This document shows, piece by piece, positions 1 through 6,808 of a stretch of 64,000 nt of DNA. The position numbers and the translations under genes are program-made. The stretch covers positions 5,459,001 to 5,523,000 of the forward strand of contig NZ_AP018365.1 of assembly GCF_016756395.1 (NCBI RefSeq), given 5' to 3'. Numbering within the stretch: position 1 is the first letter of the stretch; each line of letters starts with the position of its first letter. The DNA is from Streptomyces sp. SN-593. GTDB taxonomy: Bacteria; Actinomycetota; Actinomycetes; Streptomycetales; Streptomycetaceae. Under the pieces are notes generated by a model that saw only the letters and a list, made by a program, of their open reading frames with translations, was not told the origin of the DNA and ran no database searches.

Positions 1-50
1 GGAACCCGCCGGTCGGCGCCGTACCGCACGGGCTGCCGCGCCGGGACCGG

Positions 51-689
51 TCAGCCGCGCGGGAACTCCAGGCCGGCGCGCAGCAGCCCCATGGTGCGGT
101 CGATCAGCGCCGTCAGCTCCTCGTCCCGGCCGTGCTCGATCCAGTACATCGTGGTCTCGTGCAGCGCCCCGAACACGGCCGTGGTGAAGACCCGGACCTC
201 CAGGGCGTCCGCCGGGCGGCCGGTGCGCTCCGCGATGATCCCGCCGAGCAGCCGCCCGGTGGTCGACATCGACTCGTGGGCGCGGGCGCGGATCGCCGGC
301 ACGTCGCGGACCAGTTCCTCGCGCCGGATCAGCTCCTCGCGCGCCTGCGGGTCGTGGAGCATCTGCCGCAGCACCTCGTGCATGACGTGCCGCACCGAGA
401 CCAGGGGCGGTTCGTCGACCGGCCGGGCCCGCAGGACGTCCGCCATGTCGTCGTCGTACTCGTCCGTGAGGACGATGTCCTCCTTGGTGGGGAAGTAGCG
501 GAAGACGGTGCTCGGCGACACGTCCGCCTCGGCCGCGATCCGGTCGACCGGCGTCGCGTCGTACCCCTGCTCGGCGAAGAGCCGGTAGGCGGCGGTGCGG
601 ATGGCCTGGCGGGTGCGGACCTTCTTGCGCTCCCGCAGGCCGGGCGCGGGCGGTTCGGCGGGGGACGTACGAGGGCACATGCCGCTCAT
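51..689 (-). CDS. TetR family transcriptional regulator
   Basis: A 212-residue DNA-binding repressor. The N-terminal helix-turn-helix is typical of TetR: 'RTAAYRLFAEQGYDATPVD' followed by 'ADVSPSTVFRYFPTKED' (about residues 20-65). The rest is an all-helical ligand-binding domain of normal length. The ATG at 689 overlaps the stop of the upstream MFS exporter by four bases (ATGA), so the two are translationally coupled and transcribed exporter first. By context it probably represses its own operon through the TGTCA-AA-TGACA palindrome in front of the exporter and responds to an exported drug-like compound. The inducer cannot be read from sequence. Confidence 0.93.
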   Translation of the reverse strand: MSGMCPRTSPAEPPAPGLRERKKVRTRQAIRTAAYRLFAEQGYDATPVDRIAAEADVSPSTVFRYFPTKEDIVLTDEYDDDMADVLRARPVDEPPLVSVRHVMHEVLRQMLHDPQAREELIRREELVRDVPAIRARAHESMSTTGRLLGGIIAERTGRPADALEVRVFTTAVFGALHETTMYWIEHGRDEELTALIDRTMGLLRAGLEFPRG

Positions 690-2311
690 TGTCGGGCATC
701 GGCGGCCCGCGCGGCCACGGGGGCGGCCGGCTCCGGCCGCGTCCCGTGCCCGTCGCCGCCGCCCTTCGCGCCGGTCTCCGCCCCGTCCGGCCGGCCGGGC
801 AGGAGGAGTGCGACGAGTGCGGCGGCGGCCAGCGCGGCACCGCCGCAGACCACGAGCGCGACGTCCATGCCGTGCACGTACGCGGCGTTCGCGGCGGAGG
901 CGAGCGCGCGGTCGCCGAGCGAGGCGGCCACGCCGTGCGCGCCGACCACGGAGTCCCGGGCGGTGCGGGCCGCCGAGCCGGTCAGCCCGGTGGTGCCGAG
1001 CCGGTCGCGGTAGCCCGCCGCCAGCACGCTGCCGAGGATCGCCACGCCGACGGCCGAGCCGGTCTGCCGCAGCGTCTGGAGCAGCCCGGAGCCGCTGCCG
1101 GCCCGGTCCCGGGGCAGCGCGCCGAGCGCGCCGTCCATCGAGGGCACGATCGCCAGGCCGAAGCCGAGCCCGGCCACCGGCTGCCAGGTCGCGGACAGGC
1201 CGAAGCCGTCGCCGCTGCCGGTGGTGGCGCCGAGGAAGGCCGCCGCGGCGAGCAGCAGCAGCCCGGTGCTGATCACCGGACGGGGACCGAACCGCCGCAC
1301 CAGGGCGCCGCTGAGCCGGGCGGCGACCATGAGGCCGCCCATCATCGGCAGCAGCCGCAGTCCGGTGCCGAACGCGTCGTGGCCGAGCACGGTCTGGAGG
1401 TAGGACGGCAGCACGAACAGCAGCCCGGTGAGGATGAAGCTGACCAGGGTCGCGGCGACCGCGTTCCACAGGAAGCCGCGCTGGCGCAGCAGCGACAGGT
1501 CCAGCATCGGCCGCGCCACGCCGCGCTCGCGCAGCACCAGCGTGGTCAGCAGCAGCACCGACGCGGCCAGCGCGCCCAGCACCAGCGGGTCGGCCCAGCC
1601 GCGGTCGGGCGCCTCGATGATGCCGTAGACCAGGGCGCCCAGGCCCGCGGCCGCGCACACGGTGCCGATCGGGTCCACCCGCGGCGCGGCAGGGTCGCGG
1701 GTCTCCGGGAGCAGCAGCAGGCAGGCCACGATGCTGATCGCGACCAGCGGGATGTTGATCAGGAAGACCGAGCCCCACCAGAAGCGCGCCAGCAGCGCGC
1801 CGCCGATGATCGGGCCGAGCGGCATGCCCAGCGCCATCGCGGTGCTGGTGATGGCCACCGCCTTGGGCCGGTCGGCCGGGCCGAAGAGCGACGGGATCAC
1901 CGACAGCGCCAGCGGCATCACGAACGCCCCGCCCACGCCCATCACGGTGCGGGCCGCGATCACCGTCCCGGGGCTGTGCGCGAGGGTGCCGACCAGGGAG
2001 CCGGCGAGGAAGACCACCAGGCCGGCCACCAGCATCCGGCGCCGGCCGAACCGGTCGCCGAGCAGGCCCGCGGGCAGCATCGCGGCCGCGAACACGACGG
2101 TGTACGAGTCCACGATCCACTGCATGTCGCCGGTGCCGGCGTGGATCTGCCCGGCCATGCTCGGCAGCGCCACGTTCAGGATCGTCATGTCGAAGCTGAG
2201 GACGAGGGTGCTGGCGACCAGGGCGCCCAGCGCCAGCCAGCGCCTCGGGTCGGTGCCCGGCGCGGCGGCGCCCGGCGGTGCGGTGGCGGGTGTTGCGGAG
2301 GGTGCGGACAC
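686..2311 (-). CDS. MFS drug exporter, DHA2 (EmrB/QacA) family
   Basis: A 541-residue inner-membrane proton antiporter with about 14 hydrophobic segments. The family motif 'LDRFGRRR'-like loop is present as 'GLLGDRFGRRRMLVAG' (about residues 83-98), and a motif-C-like stretch 'GMPLGPIIGG' follows. The first helix carries 'LVLSFDMTILNVALPSMA', typical of DHA2 proteins. The GTG at 2311 has a GGAG site 8 bases upstream. It is the first gene of a two-gene operon with the TetR regulator, coupled through an ATGA overlap. The likely role is efflux of a lipophilic drug or a self-made metabolite; substrate unknown. Confidence 0.93.
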   Translation of the reverse strand: MSAPSATPATAPPGAAAPGTDPRRWLALGALVASTLVLSFDMTILNVALPSMAGQIHAGTGDMQWIVDSYTVVFAAAMLPAGLLGDRFGRRRMLVAGLVVFLAGSLVGTLAHSPGTVIAARTVMGVGGAFVMPLALSVIPSLFGPADRPKAVAITSTAMALGMPLGPIIGGALLARFWWGSVFLINIPLVAISIVACLLLLPETRDPAAPRVDPIGTVCAAAGLGALVYGIIEAPDRGWADPLVLGALAASVLLLTTLVLRERGVARPMLDLSLLRQRGFLWNAVAATLVSFILTGLLFVLPSYLQTVLGHDAFGTGLRLLPMMGGLMVAARLSGALVRRFGPRPVISTGLLLLAAAAFLGATTGSGDGFGLSATWQPVAGLGFGLAIVPSMDGALGALPRDRAGSGSGLLQTLRQTGSAVGVAILGSVLAAGYRDRLGTTGLTGSAARTARDSVVGAHGVAASLGDRALASAANAAYVHGMDVALVVCGGAALAAAALVALLLPGRPDGAETGAKGGGDGHGTRPEPAAPVAARAADARQ

Positions 2312-2324
2312 GACGACTCCAGCG

Positions 2325-2353
2325 AGTAGATGTCAAATGACAGTGACTTCCAA
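2325..2353 (-). promoter_or_regulatory. promoter and likely TetR operator of the MFS-TetR operon
   Basis: On the minus strand TTGGAA (2353-2348) and TCTACT (2330-2325) are separated by 17 bases, a reasonable -35/-10 pair. The spacer ends in the perfect inverted repeat TGTCA-AA-TGACA (2331-2342), so a bound repressor would sit directly against the -10. The repressor assignment is inferred from adjacency to the TetR gene. Confidence 0.6.
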
Positions 2354-2386
2354 AAAAGAGTAACCCTCATTCCGGGCATGCGAAAG

Positions 2387-2416
2387 CCCCGCACCCCCGG
2401 TGCCGGGGATGCGGGG
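2387..2416 (-). terminator. hairpin terminator downstream of the hemolysin III gene
   Basis: A perfect 14-base inverted repeat apart from one position (CCCCGCACCCCCGG / CCGGGGATGCGGGG) with a 2-base centre. On the minus strand it is followed by CTTTCG. It lies between the hemolysin III gene and the MFS promoter and would separate the two units. Confidence 0.6.
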
Positions 2417-2519
2417 CGGTGGGACGGGGCCGAGGGGACGGAGCCGAGGGGGACGGTCGCGGGGGTGGAGCCGCGGGGCCGCCGGCGGGGCCCGCCGGTG
2501 GGGTCGGCGGGTCGGCGGG

Positions 2520-3218
2520 TCAGTTGTGGCTGTAGGCGACCAGCGAGATCCCGACGTAGTGGACGATGAACGCCACCAGGGTGAAGGAGTGGAAGACCTC
2601 GTGGAACCCGAACCAGCGGGGCGAGGGGTTGGGGCGCTTGAAGCCGTAGACCGCCGCTCCGGTGCTGTAGAGGATGCCGCCGACGATCACGCAGACCATC
2701 ACCGCGACGCCGCCGGTGCGCAGGAAGTCGGGCAGGAAGAACACCGCGACCCAGCCGAGCGCGATGTAGCAGGGCGTGTAGAGCCAGCGCGGGGCGCCGA
2801 CCCAGAACACCCGGAAGGCGATGCCGGCGAGCGCGCCGGCCCACACCAGCCAGAGCAGCAGTTCGGAGGTGGCTCCGGGCAGCAGCAGGATCGTCAGCGG
2901 CGTGTAGGTGCCCGCGATGATCAGGAAGATGTTCGCATGGTCAAGTCGTCGCAAAATTCCGGCGCCCCGCGGACCCCAGTTGCCGCGGTGGTAGAGCGCG
3001 CTGACGCCGAAGAGCGCGCAGGCGGTCAGGGTGAAGATGGCGCAGGCGATCCGGCCCCGGGTGCTCTGGGCGAAGGCCGTCAGCACCACCCCGGAAATCA
3101 GGACAGCGGGGAACATTCCCGCATGGAGCCACCCTCTGAGCTTGGGTTTCGTGAGTGTGGGCGGCTCGACCGGAACAACGGCGGAGCGGGCGTCGTCGGT
3201 CTCGTCGGCAGCGGTCAT
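2520..3218 (-). CDS. hemolysin III / PAQR-type membrane protein
   Basis: A 232-residue protein with seven hydrophobic helices. It carries the family motifs 'GVSALYHRGNW', 'RRLDHANIFLIIAGTYTP' and a C-terminal 'FGFHEVFHSFTLVAFIVHY' with the conserved histidines thought to bind metal in PAQR proteins. Family members are called hemolysin III (YqfA/TrhA); their role in bacteria is membrane-related and not hemolysis in most cases. It is monocistronic. The ATG at 3218 has no Shine-Dalgarno, but TAGGAT lies 7 bases upstream, so the message is probably leaderless. Confidence 0.9.
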   Translation of the reverse strand: MTAADETDDARSAVVPVEPPTLTKPKLRGWLHAGMFPAVLISGVVLTAFAQSTRGRIACAIFTLTACALFGVSALYHRGNWGPRGAGILRRLDHANIFLIIAGTYTPLTILLLPGATSELLLWLVWAGALAGIAFRVFWVGAPRWLYTPCYIALGWVAVFFLPDFLRTGGVAVMVCVIVGGILYSTGAAVYGFKRPNPSPRWFGFHEVFHSFTLVAFIVHYVGISLVAYSHN

Positions 3219-3225
3219 GTCGCGG

Positions 3226-3262
3226 ATCCTACCGACGAGATCGTAAGTTACTCGTAAGTAAC
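3226..3262 (-). promoter_or_regulatory. leaderless promoter of the hemolysin III gene with an upstream palindrome
   Basis: TAGGAT (minus strand, 3231-3226) sits 7 bases before the ATG at 3218, the spacing seen for leaderless actinobacterial messages. Just upstream is GTTACT-CGTA-AGTAAC (3247-3262), a perfect 6-base inverted repeat embedded in a direct repeat of TCGTAAGT. It is a candidate operator for this gene or for the divergent pckG. Confidence 0.5.
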
Positions 3263-3328
3263 ATTACCGCCCTCCGAGTGGTGATGGTCACGGTGGGTGC
3301 TCTGGACAGAAGCATTTGGCGGGGACCA

Positions 3329-3342
3329 CACTCATATGAGTG
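3329..3342. promoter_or_regulatory. 14-bp perfect palindrome upstream of pckG
   Basis: CACTCATATGAGTG is a gapless palindrome located about 115 bases before the pckG start in the divergent hemolysin III / pckG intergenic region. It is a candidate binding site for a dimeric regulator of the carboxykinase. No factor can be named. Confidence 0.4.
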
Positions 3343-3456
3343 CGGTCGGCACCGGATGAGCACTCCACGAACGCGTCCGGGCCGCAGCCCCCAAGGGGCC
3401 GAGACAACACCCTCACACCACGCCGGTCTGTGCGGATCCGGCGGGACGGAGCGATC

Positions 3457-5349
3457 GTGGCGCGCGGTAATGCGGCTCCCACCAACCATCAGGAACTGAT
3501 CGACTGGGTCGGCGAGATCGCCGAACTCACCCAGCCCGACGAGGTCGTGTGGTGCGACGGCTCGGAGGAGGAGTACCACCGCCTCGCCGAGGAACTCGTC
3601 GCCAAGGGCACCTTCGTCCGGCTCGACCCCACCCTGCGCCCCAACTCGTACTACGCGGCCTCGGACCCGACGGACGTGGCGCGGGTGGAGGACCGGACGT
3701 TCATCTGCTCGCGGCGCGAGGCCGACGCGGGCCCCACCAACCACTGGAAGGCCCCCGCCGAGATGCGGGAGATCTTCACCGGCCGGACGGACGGCGGCGC
3801 AGGCGCGGACGGCGCCGCGGAGAGCGGCCGAGAGAGCGGTGCGGACGGTGGCGCGGACAGCGGCGCTGGCGGGCTGTTCCGCGGTGCCATGCGCGGCCGG
3901 ACCATGTACGTGGTGCCGTTCTGCATGGGCCCGCTCGGCTCGGAGCTGTCCGCGATGGGCGTGGAGCTCACCGACTCCGCCTACGTCGCGGTGTCGATGC
4001 GCACCATGACCCGGATGGGCCGCCCGGTGCTCGACGCGCTCGGCACCGACGGCGCCTTCGTCAAGGCCGTGCACTCCGTCGGCGCCCCGCTCACCGCCGA
4101 CCGGGCCGACGTGCCGTGGCCCTGCAACGCGACGAAGTACATCTCGCACTTCCCCGAGGACCGCGAGATCTGGTCCTACGGCTCCGGCTACGGCGGCAAC
4201 GCGCTGCTCGGCAAGAAGTGCTACGCGCTGCGGATCGCCTCGGTGATGGCCCGCGACGAGGGCTGGCTCGCCGAGCACATGCTGATCCTGAAACTCACCC
4301 CGCCGCAGGGCGAGCCCAGGTACGTCGCGGCGGCCTTCCCCTCGGCCTGCGGCAAGACCAACCTCGCCATGCTGGAGCCCACCGTCTCCGGCTGGAGCGT
4401 GGAGACCATCGGCGACGACATCGCCTGGATGCGGTTCGGCGCGGACGGCCGGCTGTACGCGATCAACCCCGAGGCCGGCTTCTTCGGCGTGGCCCCCGGC
4501 ACCGGCGAGCACACCAACGCCAACGCCATGAAGACCATGTACGGCAACTCGATCTTCACCAACGTCGCCCTCACCGACGACGGCGACGTGTGGTGGGAGG
4601 GCATGACCGAGCAGCCGCCGGCGCACCTGACCGACTGGAAGGGCCAGGACTGGACACCGGAGAGCGGCACCCCGGCCGCCCACCCCAACGCCCGCTTCAC
4701 GGTGCCGGCCGCCCAGTGCCCGATCATCGCGCCCGAGTGGGAGGACCCGCGCGGCGTGCCGATCTCCGCGATCCTCTTCGGCGGCCGCCGCGCCTCCGCG
4801 GTGCCGCTGGTCACCGAGTCCTTCGACTGGCAGCACGGCGTCTTCCTCGGCGCCAACGTGGCCAGCGAGAAGACCGCGGCCGCCGAGGGCCGGGTCGGCG
4901 AGCTGCGCCGGGACCCGTTCGCGATGCTGCCGTTCTGCGGCTACAACATGGGCGACTACTTCGGCCACTGGCTGAAGCTCGGCAAGGACCACGACCCGAG
5001 GGAACTGCCGAGGATCTACTACGTCAACTGGTTCCGCAAGGACGCCGCGGGGCGCTTCGTGTGGCCCGGGTTCGGCGAGAACAGCCGGGTGCTGAAGTGG
5101 ATCGTGCAGCGCCTGGACGGCACGGCCGACGGGGTGCGCACCCCCATCGGCGTCCTGCCGGCCGAGGGCGCCCTCGACACGGACGGACTGGGCCTGTCCG
5201 CGGCCGACCTGGAACTGCTGCTGAGCGTGGACCGCGAGGTCTGGCGCGAGGAGGCGGCGCTCATCCCGGCCCACCTGGAGACCTTCGGGGCCCACACCCC
5301 GACCGAGCTGTGGGAGGAGTACAAGGCCCTGGTCTCGCGGCTGGGCTGA
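3457..5349 (+). CDS. pckG: phosphoenolpyruvate carboxykinase (GTP)
   Basis: Converts oxaloacetate plus GTP to PEP and CO2, the entry to gluconeogenesis, in the cytosol. The 630-residue protein has the family start 'APTNHQELIDWVGEIAELTQP', 'RPNSYYAASDPTDVARVEDRT', the P-loop 'FPSACGKTNLAML', and 'FGGRRASAVPLV'. The GTG at 3457 was chosen because homology begins there and GGAG lies 5 bases upstream; the frame is open to 3340 but that extension is not conserved. Residues about 110-138 are an unusual Gly/Ala/Asp/Ser-rich insertion before 'FRGAMRGRTMYVVPF'. It is convergent with the aminotransferase, from which strong hairpins separate it. Confidence 0.96.
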   Translation: MARGNAAPTNHQELIDWVGEIAELTQPDEVVWCDGSEEEYHRLAEELVAKGTFVRLDPTLRPNSYYAASDPTDVARVEDRTFICSRREADAGPTNHWKAPAEMREIFTGRTDGGAGADGAAESGRESGADGGADSGAGGLFRGAMRGRTMYVVPFCMGPLGSELSAMGVELTDSAYVAVSMRTMTRMGRPVLDALGTDGAFVKAVHSVGAPLTADRADVPWPCNATKYISHFPEDREIWSYGSGYGGNALLGKKCYALRIASVMARDEGWLAEHMLILKLTPPQGEPRYVAAAFPSACGKTNLAMLEPTVSGWSVETIGDDIAWMRFGADGRLYAINPEAGFFGVAPGTGEHTNANAMKTMYGNSIFTNVALTDDGDVWWEGMTEQPPAHLTDWKGQDWTPESGTPAAHPNARFTVPAAQCPIIAPEWEDPRGVPISAILFGGRRASAVPLVTESFDWQHGVFLGANVASEKTAAAEGRVGELRRDPFAMLPFCGYNMGDYFGHWLKLGKDHDPRELPRIYYVNWFRKDAAGRFVWPGFGENSRVLKWIVQRLDGTADGVRTPIGVLPAEGALDTDGLGLSAADLELLLSVDREVWREEAALIPAHLETFGAHTPTELWEEYKALVSRLG

Positions 5350-5359
5350 CCCGGGGTGG

Positions 5360-5432
5360 CCCGGTCGACCTGGGCTGACCCGGGGCGGCCCAGGTCGACC
5401 GGGCTCGGGCGCGGGGAGTGGTCCCCGCGCCC
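5360..5432. terminator. two strong hairpins between convergent pckG and aminotransferase
   Basis: First hairpin: CCCGGTCGACCTGGGC (5360-5375) pairs perfectly over 16 bases with 5388-5403 across a 12-base loop. Second hairpin: GGGCGCGGGGA (5407-5417) pairs over 11 bases with 5422-5432 across a 4-base loop. Both fit a bidirectional terminator for the facing genes. Confidence 0.75.
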
Positions 5433-5443
5433 GACCGGACCCC

Positions 5444-6655
5444 CTACGGCTGGCTGTACCCGTCGAGGAAGCGGCCGATCCGGCCGACCGCCTCGCGCAG
5501 GTCCTCCGCGCGCGGCAGCGTCACGATCCGGAAGTGGTCCGGCTCCATCCAGTTGAACCCGGTGCCGTGCACGATCATGATCTTCTCCGCGCGCAGCAGG
5601 TCCAGGACCATCTGCCGGTCGTCCTTGATCCTGTACACCTGCGGGTCGAGCCGCGGGAAGGCGTACAGCGCCCCCTTCGGCTTGACGCAGGTGACACCCG
5701 GGATGTCCAGCAGCGCCTCGTACGTCGCGTCGCGCTGGGCCCTCAGCCGGCCACCGGGCAGCACCAGCGAGTTGATCGACTGGTGGCCGCCCAGCGCGGT
5801 GGCGATGGCGTGCTGCGCCGGCATGTTCGCGCACAGCCGCATGTTCGCCAGGATGGTCAGGCCCTCGATGTAGCTGCCGGCGTGCTTCTTCGGGCCGCAC
5901 ACCGCCATCCACCCGCTGCGGAAGCCGGCCACCCGGTACGCCTTCGACAGGCCGTTGAAGGTGAGGGTGAGCAGGTCGGGGGCGATCGCCGCGGTGGGGG
6001 TGTGGGTGGCGTCGTCGTAGAGGATCTTGTCGTAGATCTCGTCGGAGCAGACCACCAGGCGGTGCCGGCGGGCGATGTCGGTGATGCCGCGCAGCAGCTC
6101 GTCGTCGTACACCGCGCCGGTGGGGTTGTTCGGGTTGATCACCACGATCGCCTTGGTGCGGTCGGTGACCTTGCGCTCGATGTCGGCGAGGTCCGGCATC
6201 CAGTCGGACTGCTCGTCGCAGCGGTAGTGCACCGCGGTGCCGCCGGCCAGCGAGACCGAGGCGGTCCACAGCGGGTAGTCCGGCGCGGGGACCAGCACCT
6301 CGTCGCCGTTGTCGAGCATCGCCTGCATCGACATCTGGATCAGTTCGGAGACGCCGTTGCCGAGGTAGATGTCCTCGACGTCCAGCGGGATGCCCTTGGT
6401 CTGGTAGTGCTGCATCACCGCGCGGCGCGCCGACAGCAGCCCCTTCGCGTCCCCGTAGCCGTGCGCGTCACCGAGGGTGCGCAGCATGTCCTCGAGGATC
6501 TCCGGCGGGCAGTCGAAACCGAAGGGAGCCGGGTTGCCGGTGTTCAGCTTCAGGATGCGGTGGCCGGCCGCCTCCAGCCGCATCGCCTCCTCGAGAACCG
6601 GACCCCGGATCTCATAACAGACGTTCGAGAGCTTCGTGGACTGGATCACCTGCAT
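5444..6655 (-). CDS. PLP-dependent aminotransferase, alanine aminotransferase type
   Basis: A 403-residue fold-type I class I/II aminotransferase. It probably interconverts alanine and 2-oxoglutarate with pyruvate and glutamate, as AlaA-type enzymes do. Visible motifs: 'LNTGNPAPFGFDCPPEI', 'YGDAKGLLSARRAVM', 'VINPNNPTGAVY', 'SDEIYDKILYD' and the PLP-lysine segment 'FNGLSKAYRVAGFRSGWM'. The ATG at 6655 has AAGG 8 bases upstream. It faces pckG, so pyruvate/alanine and oxaloacetate/PEP genes sit side by side. Substrate specificity is inferred from the family. Confidence 0.9.
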   Translation of the reverse strand: MQVIQSTKLSNVCYEIRGPVLEEAMRLEAAGHRILKLNTGNPAPFGFDCPPEILEDMLRTLGDAHGYGDAKGLLSARRAVMQHYQTKGIPLDVEDIYLGNGVSELIQMSMQAMLDNGDEVLVPAPDYPLWTASVSLAGGTAVHYRCDEQSDWMPDLADIERKVTDRTKAIVVINPNNPTGAVYDDELLRGITDIARRHRLVVCSDEIYDKILYDDATHTPTAAIAPDLLTLTFNGLSKAYRVAGFRSGWMAVCGPKKHAGSYIEGLTILANMRLCANMPAQHAIATALGGHQSINSLVLPGGRLRAQRDATYEALLDIPGVTCVKPKGALYAFPRLDPQVYRIKDDRQMVLDLLRAEKIMIVHGTGFNWMEPDHFRIVTLPRAEDLREAVGRIGRFLDGYSQP

Positions 6656-6725
6656 GCCGGTCACCTTACGGCGGCCCCGCCGCGGTCGCGCGGTGTTTTC
6701 CACCACGTGGACGCCGGCCCGGTTG

Positions 6726-6782
6726 CGGCGGATCGGCCCCCTTCCGGCGGATCGGCCCGGATCCGGCGGATCGGCCCGCGCC
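6726..6782. repeat. three 19-bp direct repeats (iteron-like)
   Basis: The 14-base core CGGCGGATCGGCCC starts at 6726, 6745 and 6764, an exact 19-base period, so the copies lie on nearly the same DNA face. They fill the gap between the aminotransferase start (6655) and the KAP NTPase start (6809). They could be a multimeric regulator site for either divergent gene. Confidence 0.75.
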
Positions 6783-6808
6783 GGCGGCCGGGCTGGAACA
6801 CTCGGAGG

